Origin: JBMNNU01 sp050942695
GTDB lineage: Bacteria > Chloroflexota > UBA6077
Direction of reading: 5' to 3'
NCBI GenBank assembly: GCA_050942695.1
Contig: JBMNNU010000072.1
Span: 1 to 13,342 of the forward strand
Length of the DNA: 13,342 nt
Part shown: positions 7,436-13,342 of the stretch, piece by piece
Layout of the letters: each line of letters opens with the position of its first letter
Numbering within the stretch: the first letter of the stretch is position 1
The notes under the pieces: model-generated
Databases searched by the model: none
The model's input: only the letters and a program-made list of their open reading frames with translations
What the model was told of the DNA's origin: nothing
Position numbers and translations under genes: made by a program

Positions 7436-8620
7436 CTACGAGATCCGTGTCGAGACCTCGAATTCCTTTTTGGCTTGGCGCAGCAGTTCGGGATCGCTCC
7501 AGACGTCGATGGCGGTCATGGCGAGCATCTTTGCGCCGTCCAGGGTGTATTGATGTGCAGCCTCCGTCTGCGCTGCAAGCAGGAACTCTCGTGTGTGCGG
7601 AGTAAGGCTGGAATCCCCGATCTTTAGGAATGGATGGATCGATGGGACAACCTGGCTGACGCTGCCCATATCGGTTGACCCTCCCCCAACGTTCATGTCT
7701 AGGGGCAGCACCTCGTGGCCAAGGCTAGACGCGTTACGGCCGAAGGCATCGCTAAGGGCGCGGTTGAAGTTCATCTCAGCGCAGATGGCTTCGGTGCTGA
7801 TCTCCACTGTGCATCCTGCCATCATAGCGCCAGCTTCGGCGCATGCCCTCACCTTGTCTATCACCGACTGCAGGTAGATGCGATCCCGCGCGCGAATGCT
7901 GAAAACCGCCTTGGTCCGCTCAGGAACGATGTTCGCCGCCGTTCCGCCATCAAGGATGACCCCGTGCAGCCGAACGTCGTCCCTTAGATGCTTCTTCAGT
8001 GCGTTCGTGCCGTTGAAGGTGGCGATGCAAGCGTCGAGCGCGTTGACGCCCTTGTCGGGAGCGGCGGCTGCGTGGCTTGACTTGCCGTGGAAGACCATCT
8101 CCATGTTGGTGGTGGCGGTGAACAACCGGCCGAGTTGTGTATCTCCCCGGGGGTGCAACATCAACGCGGCGTCGATTCCCGCGAACAAACCGCTTTCGAC
8201 GAGGGTGATCTTGCCACCAACCTTCTCCTCGGCCGGCGAACCAACCACAAAGAGCGTTCCGTCGATGGAGTCCATAATCACGCCCAAACCTAGCGCTGCA
8301 CCCAGCGCAGCAGTGGCGATCAGATTATGGCCGCAGGCGTGCCCGAGACCTGGTAGAGCATCGTACTCTGCCAGAATCGCGATCTTCGGCCCTTCCGCTC
8401 TTCCGTGGTGTTTGCCAACAAAAGCGGTTTCTAGGCCAGCAACGCCCCGCTCAACAGAGAAGCCTCCAAGCTCCAGTCGATCGGATAGCAACGCGGCGGC
8501 CTTCCGTTCCTCGTAGCCCACTTCCGGGTGGGAGTAGATCTCCAAGCTGATCTCTCTCAACTCCGCAGACAGCGCATCGATCTCGTGGGCCACACGACGC
8601 TTGAGAGCTGTTCCGTCCAT
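7436..8620 (-). CDS. M20-family metallohydrolase (AbgB / PM20D2-like amidohydrolase)
   Basis: A 394-residue protein of the M20 family, first gene of the operon. The metal-site block ILAEYDALPGLGHACGHNLI gives D87, C96 and H98. SPAEE (E131, E132) supplies the catalytic base and a metal ligand, LHP supplies H156, and the late SLTPHTREFL supplies H342. All expected ligands of the M20D/ACY1-like type are present, so it should be an active aminoacylase, peptidase or N-acyl/aminobenzoyl-glutamate-type amidase in the cytoplasm. The AEYDALPGLGHACGHN wording is that of the AbgB/PM20D2 branch rather than of hippurate hydrolases. The frame is open to ATG 8689, but ATG 8620 is chosen: GGAGG lies eight bases upstream, the length fits the family, and the 23 extra residues look unrelated. 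It is 44 bases before the creatininase gene. Confidence 0.9.
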   Translation of the reverse strand: MDGTALKRRVAHEIDALSAELREISLEIYSHPEVGYEERKAAALLSDRLELGGFSVERGVAGLETAFVGKHHGRAEGPKIAILAEYDALPGLGHACGHNLIATAALGAALGLGVIMDSIDGTLFVVGSPAEEKVGGKITLVESGLFAGIDAALMLHPRGDTQLGRLFTATTNMEMVFHGKSSHAAAAPDKGVNALDACIATFNGTNALKKHLRDDVRLHGVILDGGTAANIVPERTKAVFSIRARDRIYLQSVIDKVRACAEAGAMMAGCTVEISTEAICAEMNFNRALSDAFGRNASSLGHEVLPLDMNVGGGSTDMGSVSQVVPSIHPFLKIGDSSLTPHTREFLLAAQTEAAHQYTLDGAKMLAMTAIDVWSDPELLRQAKKEFEVSTRIS

Positions 8621-8628
8621 TGTCTGAC

Positions 8629-8633
8629 CCTCC
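8629..8633 (-). promoter_or_regulatory. Ribosome binding site deciding the M20 gene start
   Basis: GGAGG lies eight bases upstream of ATG 8620. No comparable site precedes the longer in-frame ATG at 8689, so the operon's first gene most likely begins at 8620 with a long untranslated leader. Confidence 0.65.
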
Positions 8634-8840
8634 AAGAAAGGAGATTCCGGCTCTCGAATGGCGACTCTGCGGGTACCGTTAGTATCCATTCGCTACTAAT
8701 CAAGCATCCACAGATCCCATCAACCTTTTTCGATAGAGGTTATCCACCCTAGCTAGAGATGCCTGCTTGGTAGCGAAACAGAAACGCTATCCGAGTGCTC
8801 TGAGTATGGAGGCTTGAAGGCCATAGGCGCATCGTAACTG

Positions 8841-8860
8841 GGTACTATTCCAGGTACTAG
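8841..8860 (-). promoter_or_regulatory. Candidate tandem operator, copy 1 (upstream of the M20-led operon)
   Basis: On the minus strand the site reads CTAGTACC-TGGAA-TAGTACC, two exact TAGTACC heptamers (8853-8859 and 8841-8847) with a 12-bp period. It matches the site at 11935-11954 in 18 of 20 positions. It lies about 220 bases upstream of the M20 start, in the same orientation relative to the gene as copy 2 is to the divergent M19 gene. The arrangement resembles the direct-repeat boxes recognised by MalT-type activators. Confidence 0.6.
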
Positions 8861-8876
8861 CCAGTTTTTGGCATCG

Positions 8877-8931
8877 GGATACTGGATCGATGGATAGATA
8901 CTACTAAGGCCGCTGATTTCGATGGATACTG
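8877..8931. repeat. Short direct repeats next to the operator
   Basis: TCGATGGATA occurs at 8887-8896 and 8919-8928, exactly 32 bases apart. GGATACTG occurs at 8877-8884 and 8924-8931. These lie between the regulator's 3' end and the tandem operator and are outside any gene. They may be extra, degenerate regulator sites or simply remnants of local duplication. Confidence 0.45.
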
Positions 8932-8941
8932 AAGCTTGAGG

Positions 8942-11809
8942 CTAGTCTGGTCGAGAGGCTGGCAACAAACCCTCTTGCTGAGCCCAATCGAGTACACGGC
9001 TTCCGGATACGAGAGGCGGGAGGGATAGCTTTCCGCGGATATTGTTGACATGGCAGCGGACGGTATTCTCGGAGATGTTAAGCTTCCGTGCGCATTCGGT
9101 CCTGAGCCTGCCGCTTTCCAATGTCAACCTGCCAGCGGAGCGAAGGTAGTACTCGATTAGAATCTCGATTTCCCGCCAAGAGAGGCCATGATTTGCTCGA
9201 AGCACCTGGATGCCATTAAAAGAGATTACACCATCGCATACTGCCTGCAGGAGGGACTCCCGTATTGCCGGGTCGCTGCAGTCAGCTAGTATTTCGGTCT
9301 GCGCTGTCTGCCCGCCCCTCTGATGCAAGGCTTCGACCACTTCCCGCGCCATTCTGCGAACTTCAAGTCTTCGGTCGTGCATCAACGGAGCGAACAAGTG
9401 GAGGCTGTTGCCATCAAACCTTCGCATTGCCAAGTCTTTGGCGTAGCTGGGGTTCACGTCATCGGAAATCGCTTTGCAACAGAGCGTGGCGACTAGCTCG
9501 GGATCCCACCAATGAAAGTGGTAGTATCCATAGGACTCTGCGAGTCCGAAAGCCTGAGCCAGCGACTTCCTGGCATCCGAAGGCTTGGAGAGGTCGAACT
9601 CAATGCGAGCCTGATGGAGGAGGGCACTGGCTAGTCTCAATTGGTAGCCGTGAGCTTTGAGTAGTTGGACGGCATCACGTATGTGCGGTAGAGCTCTACC
9701 CGGCTCGCGATGCTCACGAAGCGCGGCTGCGAGGATTACTCTGGCGGTGCTCTTAGCGATTATGCTCTCGGAATGCTGGCACTCCCTGAATAGATCGATA
9801 ACACGCGCTTGATCGGCCTGCTGTCGCTGCATCAGTATTTTCGCAAAGAAGCCTTCCAACTCGGCTGTGTCTCCACCTTGAGAGTAACTTTGCTCCGCTT
9901 TAGATAGCTCACCCCTGTCTCTGTAGCTGTTTCCTCGCCAGATGGCGATAAAACCTCGGAGATTTGCAGCGTGTCGACCAGTAAGAGAGAGGGCGTGATC
10001 GAGAGAATGGATTGACTCGTCGAATTCGCCACAAGCCCAAAGAGTGGCGCCCAGAAATGCTAGACTCCAAGCCTCCTCATGCTCGCCGATCTGGTTGGTT
10101 ACACAGAAGGAGACTGCATCGCGAGCCGTTCGGCGAGCAACCATTACCTGGCCCATCTCCATTTGAGCCAAGGCAAGACTCCTCCATGCTCTGCTCTTGC
10201 CCCACAGGCGCTTGAACTCGTCGTCGACAGCGGCTAGAGCCTGCATAGAGAGCCTGCAACTCTCTGCCGACTCCTCAAGCATACCGGCCTCTCGCTGGGC
10301 CATCGCCTGTATCGCAAAAAGCTCGCTTCGAAGCGCGCTGTCTTCTCTGGCTGTCGATATCGCTGCATCGAAATGTCGAAGGGCCTCCCCTAGTCTACCA
10401 ATCCTGTACTTGACATATGCGATTTCGCCCATGGTCCAAGCCTGCCCATCCTGGTCGCTGTCGGCACTAAACAGCCGTAGTGATCTCTCCAGGAGTGTAA
10501 GAGCCTCTTCGTGCCTGGCTGACATCTGGTAGAGTCGCCCTCTCATCGCTAGCGACCACGGCCTGGTAGATGTAACGTTCTCGGGGAGTGCACGGAGCCA
10601 GTGTTCCACTGTCTGGGAGTAGCCAGTGAAGATGTACCTGTTCCCGATGGACTCGATCACTCTCGCCGCATCTGAGTGAGCAGCAGCCTTTAGGTAGTGG
10701 TAAACGCACTCCTCCCACTCCTCTTCGCGTTCGTAGAAGGTAGCCGCCTTGAAGTGCAGTGTCTCGACGCGATCGCGAGACTCGCGTTGATACAGCTTCT
10801 GCCGCAGAAACGCAAGAAACAGTTGGTGGTACCTGAATATCTGTTTGCCTGGATCAACGCTACTGGTGAACAGGCCCCTCTCTTCGAGTTCCAGGAGTGT
10901 GTGTTGCGAGGATGTTGAATCCAGAAGGCTATCGCACGAAGCCGCAGTCATCTGGTTTAGAATCGACGTTTTCGCCAGGAAATCCTGAACCCTGGTTTCC
11001 TGGCTATCAAATACCTCCTCTGCCAGGTAGTCGTACACCAACCATGTAGATGCAATCGGGTCAGATAGTAGGGCTATTGCTCTATCCTGGTTACCAGACT
11101 TGGTGGATTGCAACACCATGACCAACCCTGCTACCCAACCTTCGGTTCTCTCCTGCGCTAGATCGATCAGTTTGTCGTCGAGATCAAGTGCATGTTCACT
11201 CTTGAAGAAACGGCTTGTCTCGTCCCTGGTGAACCTAAGCTCATCTTCGCAAACAATCGAGAACTCCTGGCGAACCTTGAACTTGGCGAGTGGGAGCCTC
11301 GGGACGCAACGAGAGAGAATAACGAAGCGAAGGCAAGAGGGGCTGTTCTCGATCAGCGTCGTAACTAGGAGGGCAACGTCGGCGGAACTATCGACGTTGT
11401 GAAAGTCATCCAGCACCAGTAACACCGGTTCCGGTCCCAGCCTGGCTGCCAGTTGGAGCAGCGTCTGGCTCAGTGCGACAACATTGGGTGTCCAGGTGGG
11501 GCGCACTTTAGCTCGCCTTATAGGCTTCACTTCTGGGACAGGAGCTAAACGGCGCAAGCAGTTCTCAAGCTGTTCGGAGAGTCTGGTGACATCGCGATCC
11601 GCGGGGGAAAGGGAGTGCCATTCAGCTCGGATCCCTGACTCGCGGATGAATTCCGCCATCAGTGCCGTCTTACCATATCCGGCGTTAGCGTGCACAGCAG
11701 TAAGCTTGCTCTCGATCGCCTGTGACAATCTCTGTAGCAAACGGGGACGAGATATATAGGTGCGGGGAAACGTTCTCGACTCGTGCTGATCCGCCATCGT
11801 TAGTACCAT
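8942..11809 (-). CDS. MalT-like LuxR-family ATP-dependent transcriptional regulator
   Basis: A 955-residue one-component regulator of the LAL/MalT (STAND ATPase) type. Residues 41-48 (ANAGYGKT) form the Walker A motif, 129-135 (VLLVLDD, then FHNVD) the Walker B, and ILSRCVPRLPLAKFK near 172 the sensor-like block seen in MalT. EGWVAGLVMVLQS marks the winged-helix end of the ATPase module. From about 340 to 800 the protein is helical TPR-like repeats, which in MalT bind the inducer and oligomerise. Residues 876-950 are a LuxR-type helix-turn-helix (LSWREIEIL, then ARKLNISENTVRCHVNNIRGKL) with about ten extra residues between its first helices. ATG 11809 and ATG 11797 are both possible starts; neither has a good ribosome site. 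It lies directly upstream of the seven-gene operon and divergent from the second M19 gene, making it the probable activator of both. Confidence 0.9.
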   Translation of the reverse strand: MVLTMADQHESRTFPRTYISRPRLLQRLSQAIESKLTAVHANAGYGKTALMAEFIRESGIRAEWHSLSPADRDVTRLSEQLENCLRRLAPVPEVKPIRRAKVRPTWTPNVVALSQTLLQLAARLGPEPVLLVLDDFHNVDSSADVALLVTTLIENSPSCLRFVILSRCVPRLPLAKFKVRQEFSIVCEDELRFTRDETSRFFKSEHALDLDDKLIDLAQERTEGWVAGLVMVLQSTKSGNQDRAIALLSDPIASTWLVYDYLAEEVFDSQETRVQDFLAKTSILNQMTAASCDSLLDSTSSQHTLLELEERGLFTSSVDPGKQIFRYHQLFLAFLRQKLYQRESRDRVETLHFKAATFYEREEEWEECVYHYLKAAAHSDAARVIESIGNRYIFTGYSQTVEHWLRALPENVTSTRPWSLAMRGRLYQMSARHEEALTLLERSLRLFSADSDQDGQAWTMGEIAYVKYRIGRLGEALRHFDAAISTAREDSALRSELFAIQAMAQREAGMLEESAESCRLSMQALAAVDDEFKRLWGKSRAWRSLALAQMEMGQVMVARRTARDAVSFCVTNQIGEHEEAWSLAFLGATLWACGEFDESIHSLDHALSLTGRHAANLRGFIAIWRGNSYRDRGELSKAEQSYSQGGDTAELEGFFAKILMQRQQADQARVIDLFRECQHSESIIAKSTARVILAAALREHREPGRALPHIRDAVQLLKAHGYQLRLASALLHQARIEFDLSKPSDARKSLAQAFGLAESYGYYHFHWWDPELVATLCCKAISDDVNPSYAKDLAMRRFDGNSLHLFAPLMHDRRLEVRRMAREVVEALHQRGGQTAQTEILADCSDPAIRESLLQAVCDGVISFNGIQVLRANHGLSWREIEILIEYYLRSAGRLTLESGRLRTECARKLNISENTVRCHVNNIRGKLSLPPLVSGSRVLDWAQQEGLLPASRPD
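11800..11807 (+). promoter_or_regulatory. Single TTAGTACC half-site at the regulator gene start
   Basis: TTAGTACC matches the second half of the tandem operator (11947-11954) base for base. It overlaps the 11809 start codon, or lies in the leader if ATG 11797 is used, and sits downstream of the predicted promoter. This position would suit autorepression; inferred only. Confidence 0.4.
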
Positions 11810-11851
11810 CTATTAATGTGGAGCTCGAAAGGCGGGGGCTGTCTCGGCTCG

Positions 11852-11880
11852 ATTGTAGTATAGAAGCCGTGGGGCTGCAA
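11852..11880 (-). promoter_or_regulatory. Sigma-70-type promoter of the MalT-like regulator gene
   Basis: The minus strand carries TTGCAG (11875-11880), a 17-base spacer and TACAAT (11852-11857). Both boxes are close to consensus with ideal spacing. Transcription would begin near 11845, leaving a leader of about 36 bases before ATG 11809. Confidence 0.6.
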
Positions 11881-11891
11881 CACAGGGCGGA

Positions 11892-11903
11892 ATAGTCGAC
11901 TAT
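11892..11903. promoter_or_regulatory. 12-bp perfect palindrome upstream of the regulator promoter
   Basis: ATAGTCGACTAT is a perfect dyad centred about 18 bases upstream of the regulator's -35 box, in the divergent region. A dimeric DNA-binding protein site is possible; it does not resemble the TAGTACC operator. Confidence 0.4.
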
Positions 11904-11934
11904 GAAAGGTGGTGGAGTGACATAGCCTCGTTGC

Positions 11935-11954
11935 CTAGTACCCGGATTAGTACC
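11935..11954 (+). promoter_or_regulatory. Candidate tandem operator, copy 2 (upstream of the divergent M19 gene)
   Basis: CTAGTACC-CGGAT-TAGTACC: two exact TAGTACC heptamers (11936-11942 and 11948-11954) with a 12-bp period, 18 of 20 positions identical to copy 1. It lies about 105 bases upstream of ATG 12061 and about 55 bases upstream of the regulator's -35 box, so it could serve one or both divergent genes. Confidence 0.6.
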
Positions 11955-11980
11955 TGACTTCGATATCGTTCAAATCCGTG

Positions 11981-12054
11981 AGGAGGCATACTTAAGAGTG
12001 GTCACCTCTGGGACTCAACTTCACGGTGTCGATGCGTTCAGATCGAGATTGGAG
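11981..12054 (+). promoter_or_regulatory. Two competing ribosome sites before the second M19 gene
   Basis: AGGAGG (11981-11986) is 11 bases from GTG 11998, a strong match with long spacing. GGAG (12051-12054) is six bases from ATG 12061. Both starts are in one frame. The shorter protein fits the N-terminal length of the paralogue, so 12061 is preferred. The upstream site could mean a longer protein or a 21-codon extension used under other conditions. Confidence 0.5.
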
Positions 12055-12060
12055 ATGAGT

Positions 12061-13134
12061 ATGTCTAGTACGGTCCGGTCGAGAGATCTCGAGGAGCACA
12101 CAAGAGCGCTTCACGAGAAGGCTTTTGTCTTCGATGCTTGTTTCTCCACTCCCGGTTTCTTTCGTGACGAGCGAGCGGAGATTCAAGCTTTCCTAGACGG
12201 TGGCGTGAACGGCGGAAACGCCACTGTGGCAGAGTTCTCACACAACTTCACGCGTGCCATCGATAGCATCTTCCGGCATAAGAAGCTGGCCGAGCGCAAT
12301 TCAGATCAGGTGTCGTTCTGTGGATCCGTGGCCGAACTGGAGAAGTGCAAGCGGGAGGGTAAAGTCGGCTTCGTGGTCCATTTCCAGGATACCAAGTGCA
12401 TCGAGGATGATCTAGACTACCTTCGCCTATTCCATGCCCTTGGACTTCGAGTGCTGCAGTTGACCTATAACACTCAGGGGTTCGTAGGTAGTGGGTGCTG
12501 CGAGCGCCACGACGCAGGGTTGAGTAGCTTCGGGCTGGAGGTAGTTGATGAATGCAATAGGCTGGGGATAGTAATCGATCTCTCGCATTGTGGCCATGCG
12601 ACTACTAGAGATGCCATTGAAAGATCGAAGGATCCGGTCGCGTTCACACACGTTGGGATTTACTCGCTGTGCCCAGCGTACGGGCGCAATAAGCCTGACG
12701 AATTGCTCAAAGCGGTGGCGGAATCGGGAGGGGTGGTGGGTATTACCTTCTTTGCACCGTTGGTGAAGCGCAATTCAGAAACTCAAGAGGTGCTTCAGGG
12801 CAGCTTAGAAGACGTTCTGGATCAAATAGATTACGCAGTGGAGCTGCTGGGGGTAGATCACGTTGGAATAGGAACCGATTTGACTAACTACTTTGCCCGT
12901 ACTCTAGAACTGCCACCCACTTCCAGCATCCGCAGCTACAGACCTCTTCGACCTGACGTCTTCGGCGCCGGACCGACCGATCGGTACGACCCTTGGCCAA
13001 CAGGCCTCGATTCCCACACCAAGATGATGAACCTTACTCGTGGTTTGCTGACGAGAGGGTACCGTGATGATGACGTGTTGAAGATACTGGGAGGAAACTG
13101 GTTGCGCCTGTTCAGCGAGGTGTGGAGGCAATGA
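12061..13134 (+). CDS. Second membrane-dipeptidase-like (M19) amidohydrolase, paralogue of the operon's last gene
   Basis: A protein of 357 residues from ATG 12061 (378 if GTG 11998 is used). It has the same M19 layout as the gene at 1518-2528: DGGVNGGN near residue 45, LRVLQLTYNTQGFVGSGC, DECNRLGIVIDLSHCG (first histidine), VAFTHVGIYSL (second histidine), YGRNKPDELLKAVAESGGVVGI and HVGIGTD. It shares the paralogue's deviations: the DGHxD site is DACFS (residues 25-29), and the glutamate segment reads HFQDT, with Q for E. It has no signal peptide, so it is cytoplasmic. It is the only plus-strand gene here, divergent from the regulator, with a copy of the operator upstream, so co-regulation with the operon is likely. 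A related but distinct substrate is a fair guess. The fold is secure; the reaction is not. Confidence 0.87.
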   Translation: MSSTVRSRDLEEHTRALHEKAFVFDACFSTPGFFRDERAEIQAFLDGGVNGGNATVAEFSHNFTRAIDSIFRHKKLAERNSDQVSFCGSVAELEKCKREGKVGFVVHFQDTKCIEDDLDYLRLFHALGLRVLQLTYNTQGFVGSGCCERHDAGLSSFGLEVVDECNRLGIVIDLSHCGHATTRDAIERSKDPVAFTHVGIYSLCPAYGRNKPDELLKAVAESGGVVGITFFAPLVKRNSETQEVLQGSLEDVLDQIDYAVELLGVDHVGIGTDLTNYFARTLELPPTSSIRSYRPLRPDVFGAGPTDRYDPWPTGLDSHTKMMNLTRGLLTRGYRDDDVLKILGGNWLRLFSEVWRQ

Positions 13135-13342
13135 GGTAGATGGTATCCCCAAAATTGGTGTAATACCGACGGGTGGTTGACGAAGGTGGCCATCCAGTGA
13201 TCCTCCTTTTCGATGATCTCATCAATCTCGATAATGAAGATCACAGGGTGGCCGATGAGCTTATGGAGTTATCCCGTAGCGTCCGGCCCTCGTTTATAAC
13301 TATATAGCAGGGAACAAACTTCCGCTCTAGGTCAGGAAATAC
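13135..13342. other. Flank after the second M19 gene; possible decayed minus-strand frame
   Basis: No complete gene. A plus-strand inverted repeat GGTAT/ATACC (13142-13146 and 13163-13167), enclosing CCAA/TTGG, might end the M19 transcript but lacks a T run. On the minus strand a frame open from the right edge stops at 13241-13243. It overlaps in GTGA with a second frame starting GTG 13244, whose first residues (VIFIIEIDEIIEKEDHW) look protein-like before it runs antisense into the M19 gene. I treat this as a possible gene remnant, not a called gene. Confidence 0.35.

Larger units (their letters stand above)
8621..8941 (-). promoter_or_regulatory. Leader and control region of the seven-gene operon
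   Basis: These 320 bases lie between the regulator's stop codon and the M20 start and contain no credible gene. The region holds the tandem operator (8841-8860), a pair of TCGATGGATA repeats, two copies of GGATACTG, and a GGTACC palindrome with TTAGTATCC at about 8672-8686. I did not find a convincing -35/-10 pair. TTGATG spaced 16-17 bases from a poor -10 around 8700 (minus strand) is the best guess and is weak, which would fit a promoter that depends on an activator bound at the operator. Confidence 0.55.

Noticed and set aside
7878..8516. Plus-strand open frame of 212 codons
   Set aside because: Antisense to the M20 gene; rich in Pro/Ser/Arg/Ala as expected of a complement of conserved coding sequence, with no start signal.
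8621..8689. N-terminal extension of the M20 protein to ATG 8689
   Set aside because: No ribosome site at 8689, no family similarity in the added 23 residues, and a strong GGAGG before ATG 8620.
1..13342. CRISPR array, tRNA or rRNA gene, insertion sequence with transposase
   Set aside because: No regularly spaced repeats, no cloverleaf-like or rRNA-like stretch, and no transposase motif were seen on either strand.

Overview
The window looks like a piece of a Chloroflexota-type chromosome. This is an inference from three things: two very different large one-component regulators side by side (a SARP/BTAD protein and a MalT-like LuxR ATPase), a lipoprotein with an Ala/Pro/Thr/Lys/Glu-rich linker after the lipobox, and moderate GC with many GTG/TTG starts. 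Nothing here fixes the genus.

Layout. (1) 1-909, minus: N-terminal part of a SARP/BTAD-type regulator that runs off the left edge. (2) 910-1517: about 600 bases without a credible gene, holding a long 12-bp-stem inverted repeat just after the operon's last stop codon. (3) 1518-8620, minus: a seven-gene co-directional cluster. In transcription order it is an M20 amidohydrolase, a creatininase-family amidohydrolase, a small cupin, a peptide/nickel-type substrate-binding lipoprotein, two DppB/DppC-type permeases and an M19-type dipeptidase homologue. (4) 8621-8941: a leader/operator region. (5) 8942-11809, minus: a 955-residue MalT-like ATP-dependent LuxR regulator. (6) 11810-12060: a divergent control region. 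(7) 12061-13134, plus: a second M19-type dipeptidase homologue, paralogous to the one ending the operon. (8) 13135-13342: short flank with at most a decayed minus-strand reading frame.

How it may work together. The cluster reads as an uptake-and-hydrolysis pathway for a small amide- or peptide-like compound: a binding protein and two permeases bring it in, and three hydrolase families that open amide bonds (M20, creatininase, M19) break it down. The ATPase subunits of the importer are not in the window. The main discovery is a shared tandem operator, TAGTACC-N5-TAGTACC with a 12-bp repeat period. It occurs once upstream of the M20-led operon and once upstream of the divergent M19 paralogue, in the same orientation relative to each downstream gene. 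A single half-site overlaps the start of the MalT-like regulator gene. Together these suggest a self-contained regulon controlled by the 955-residue regulator. The substrate is not identifiable from the sequence alone.
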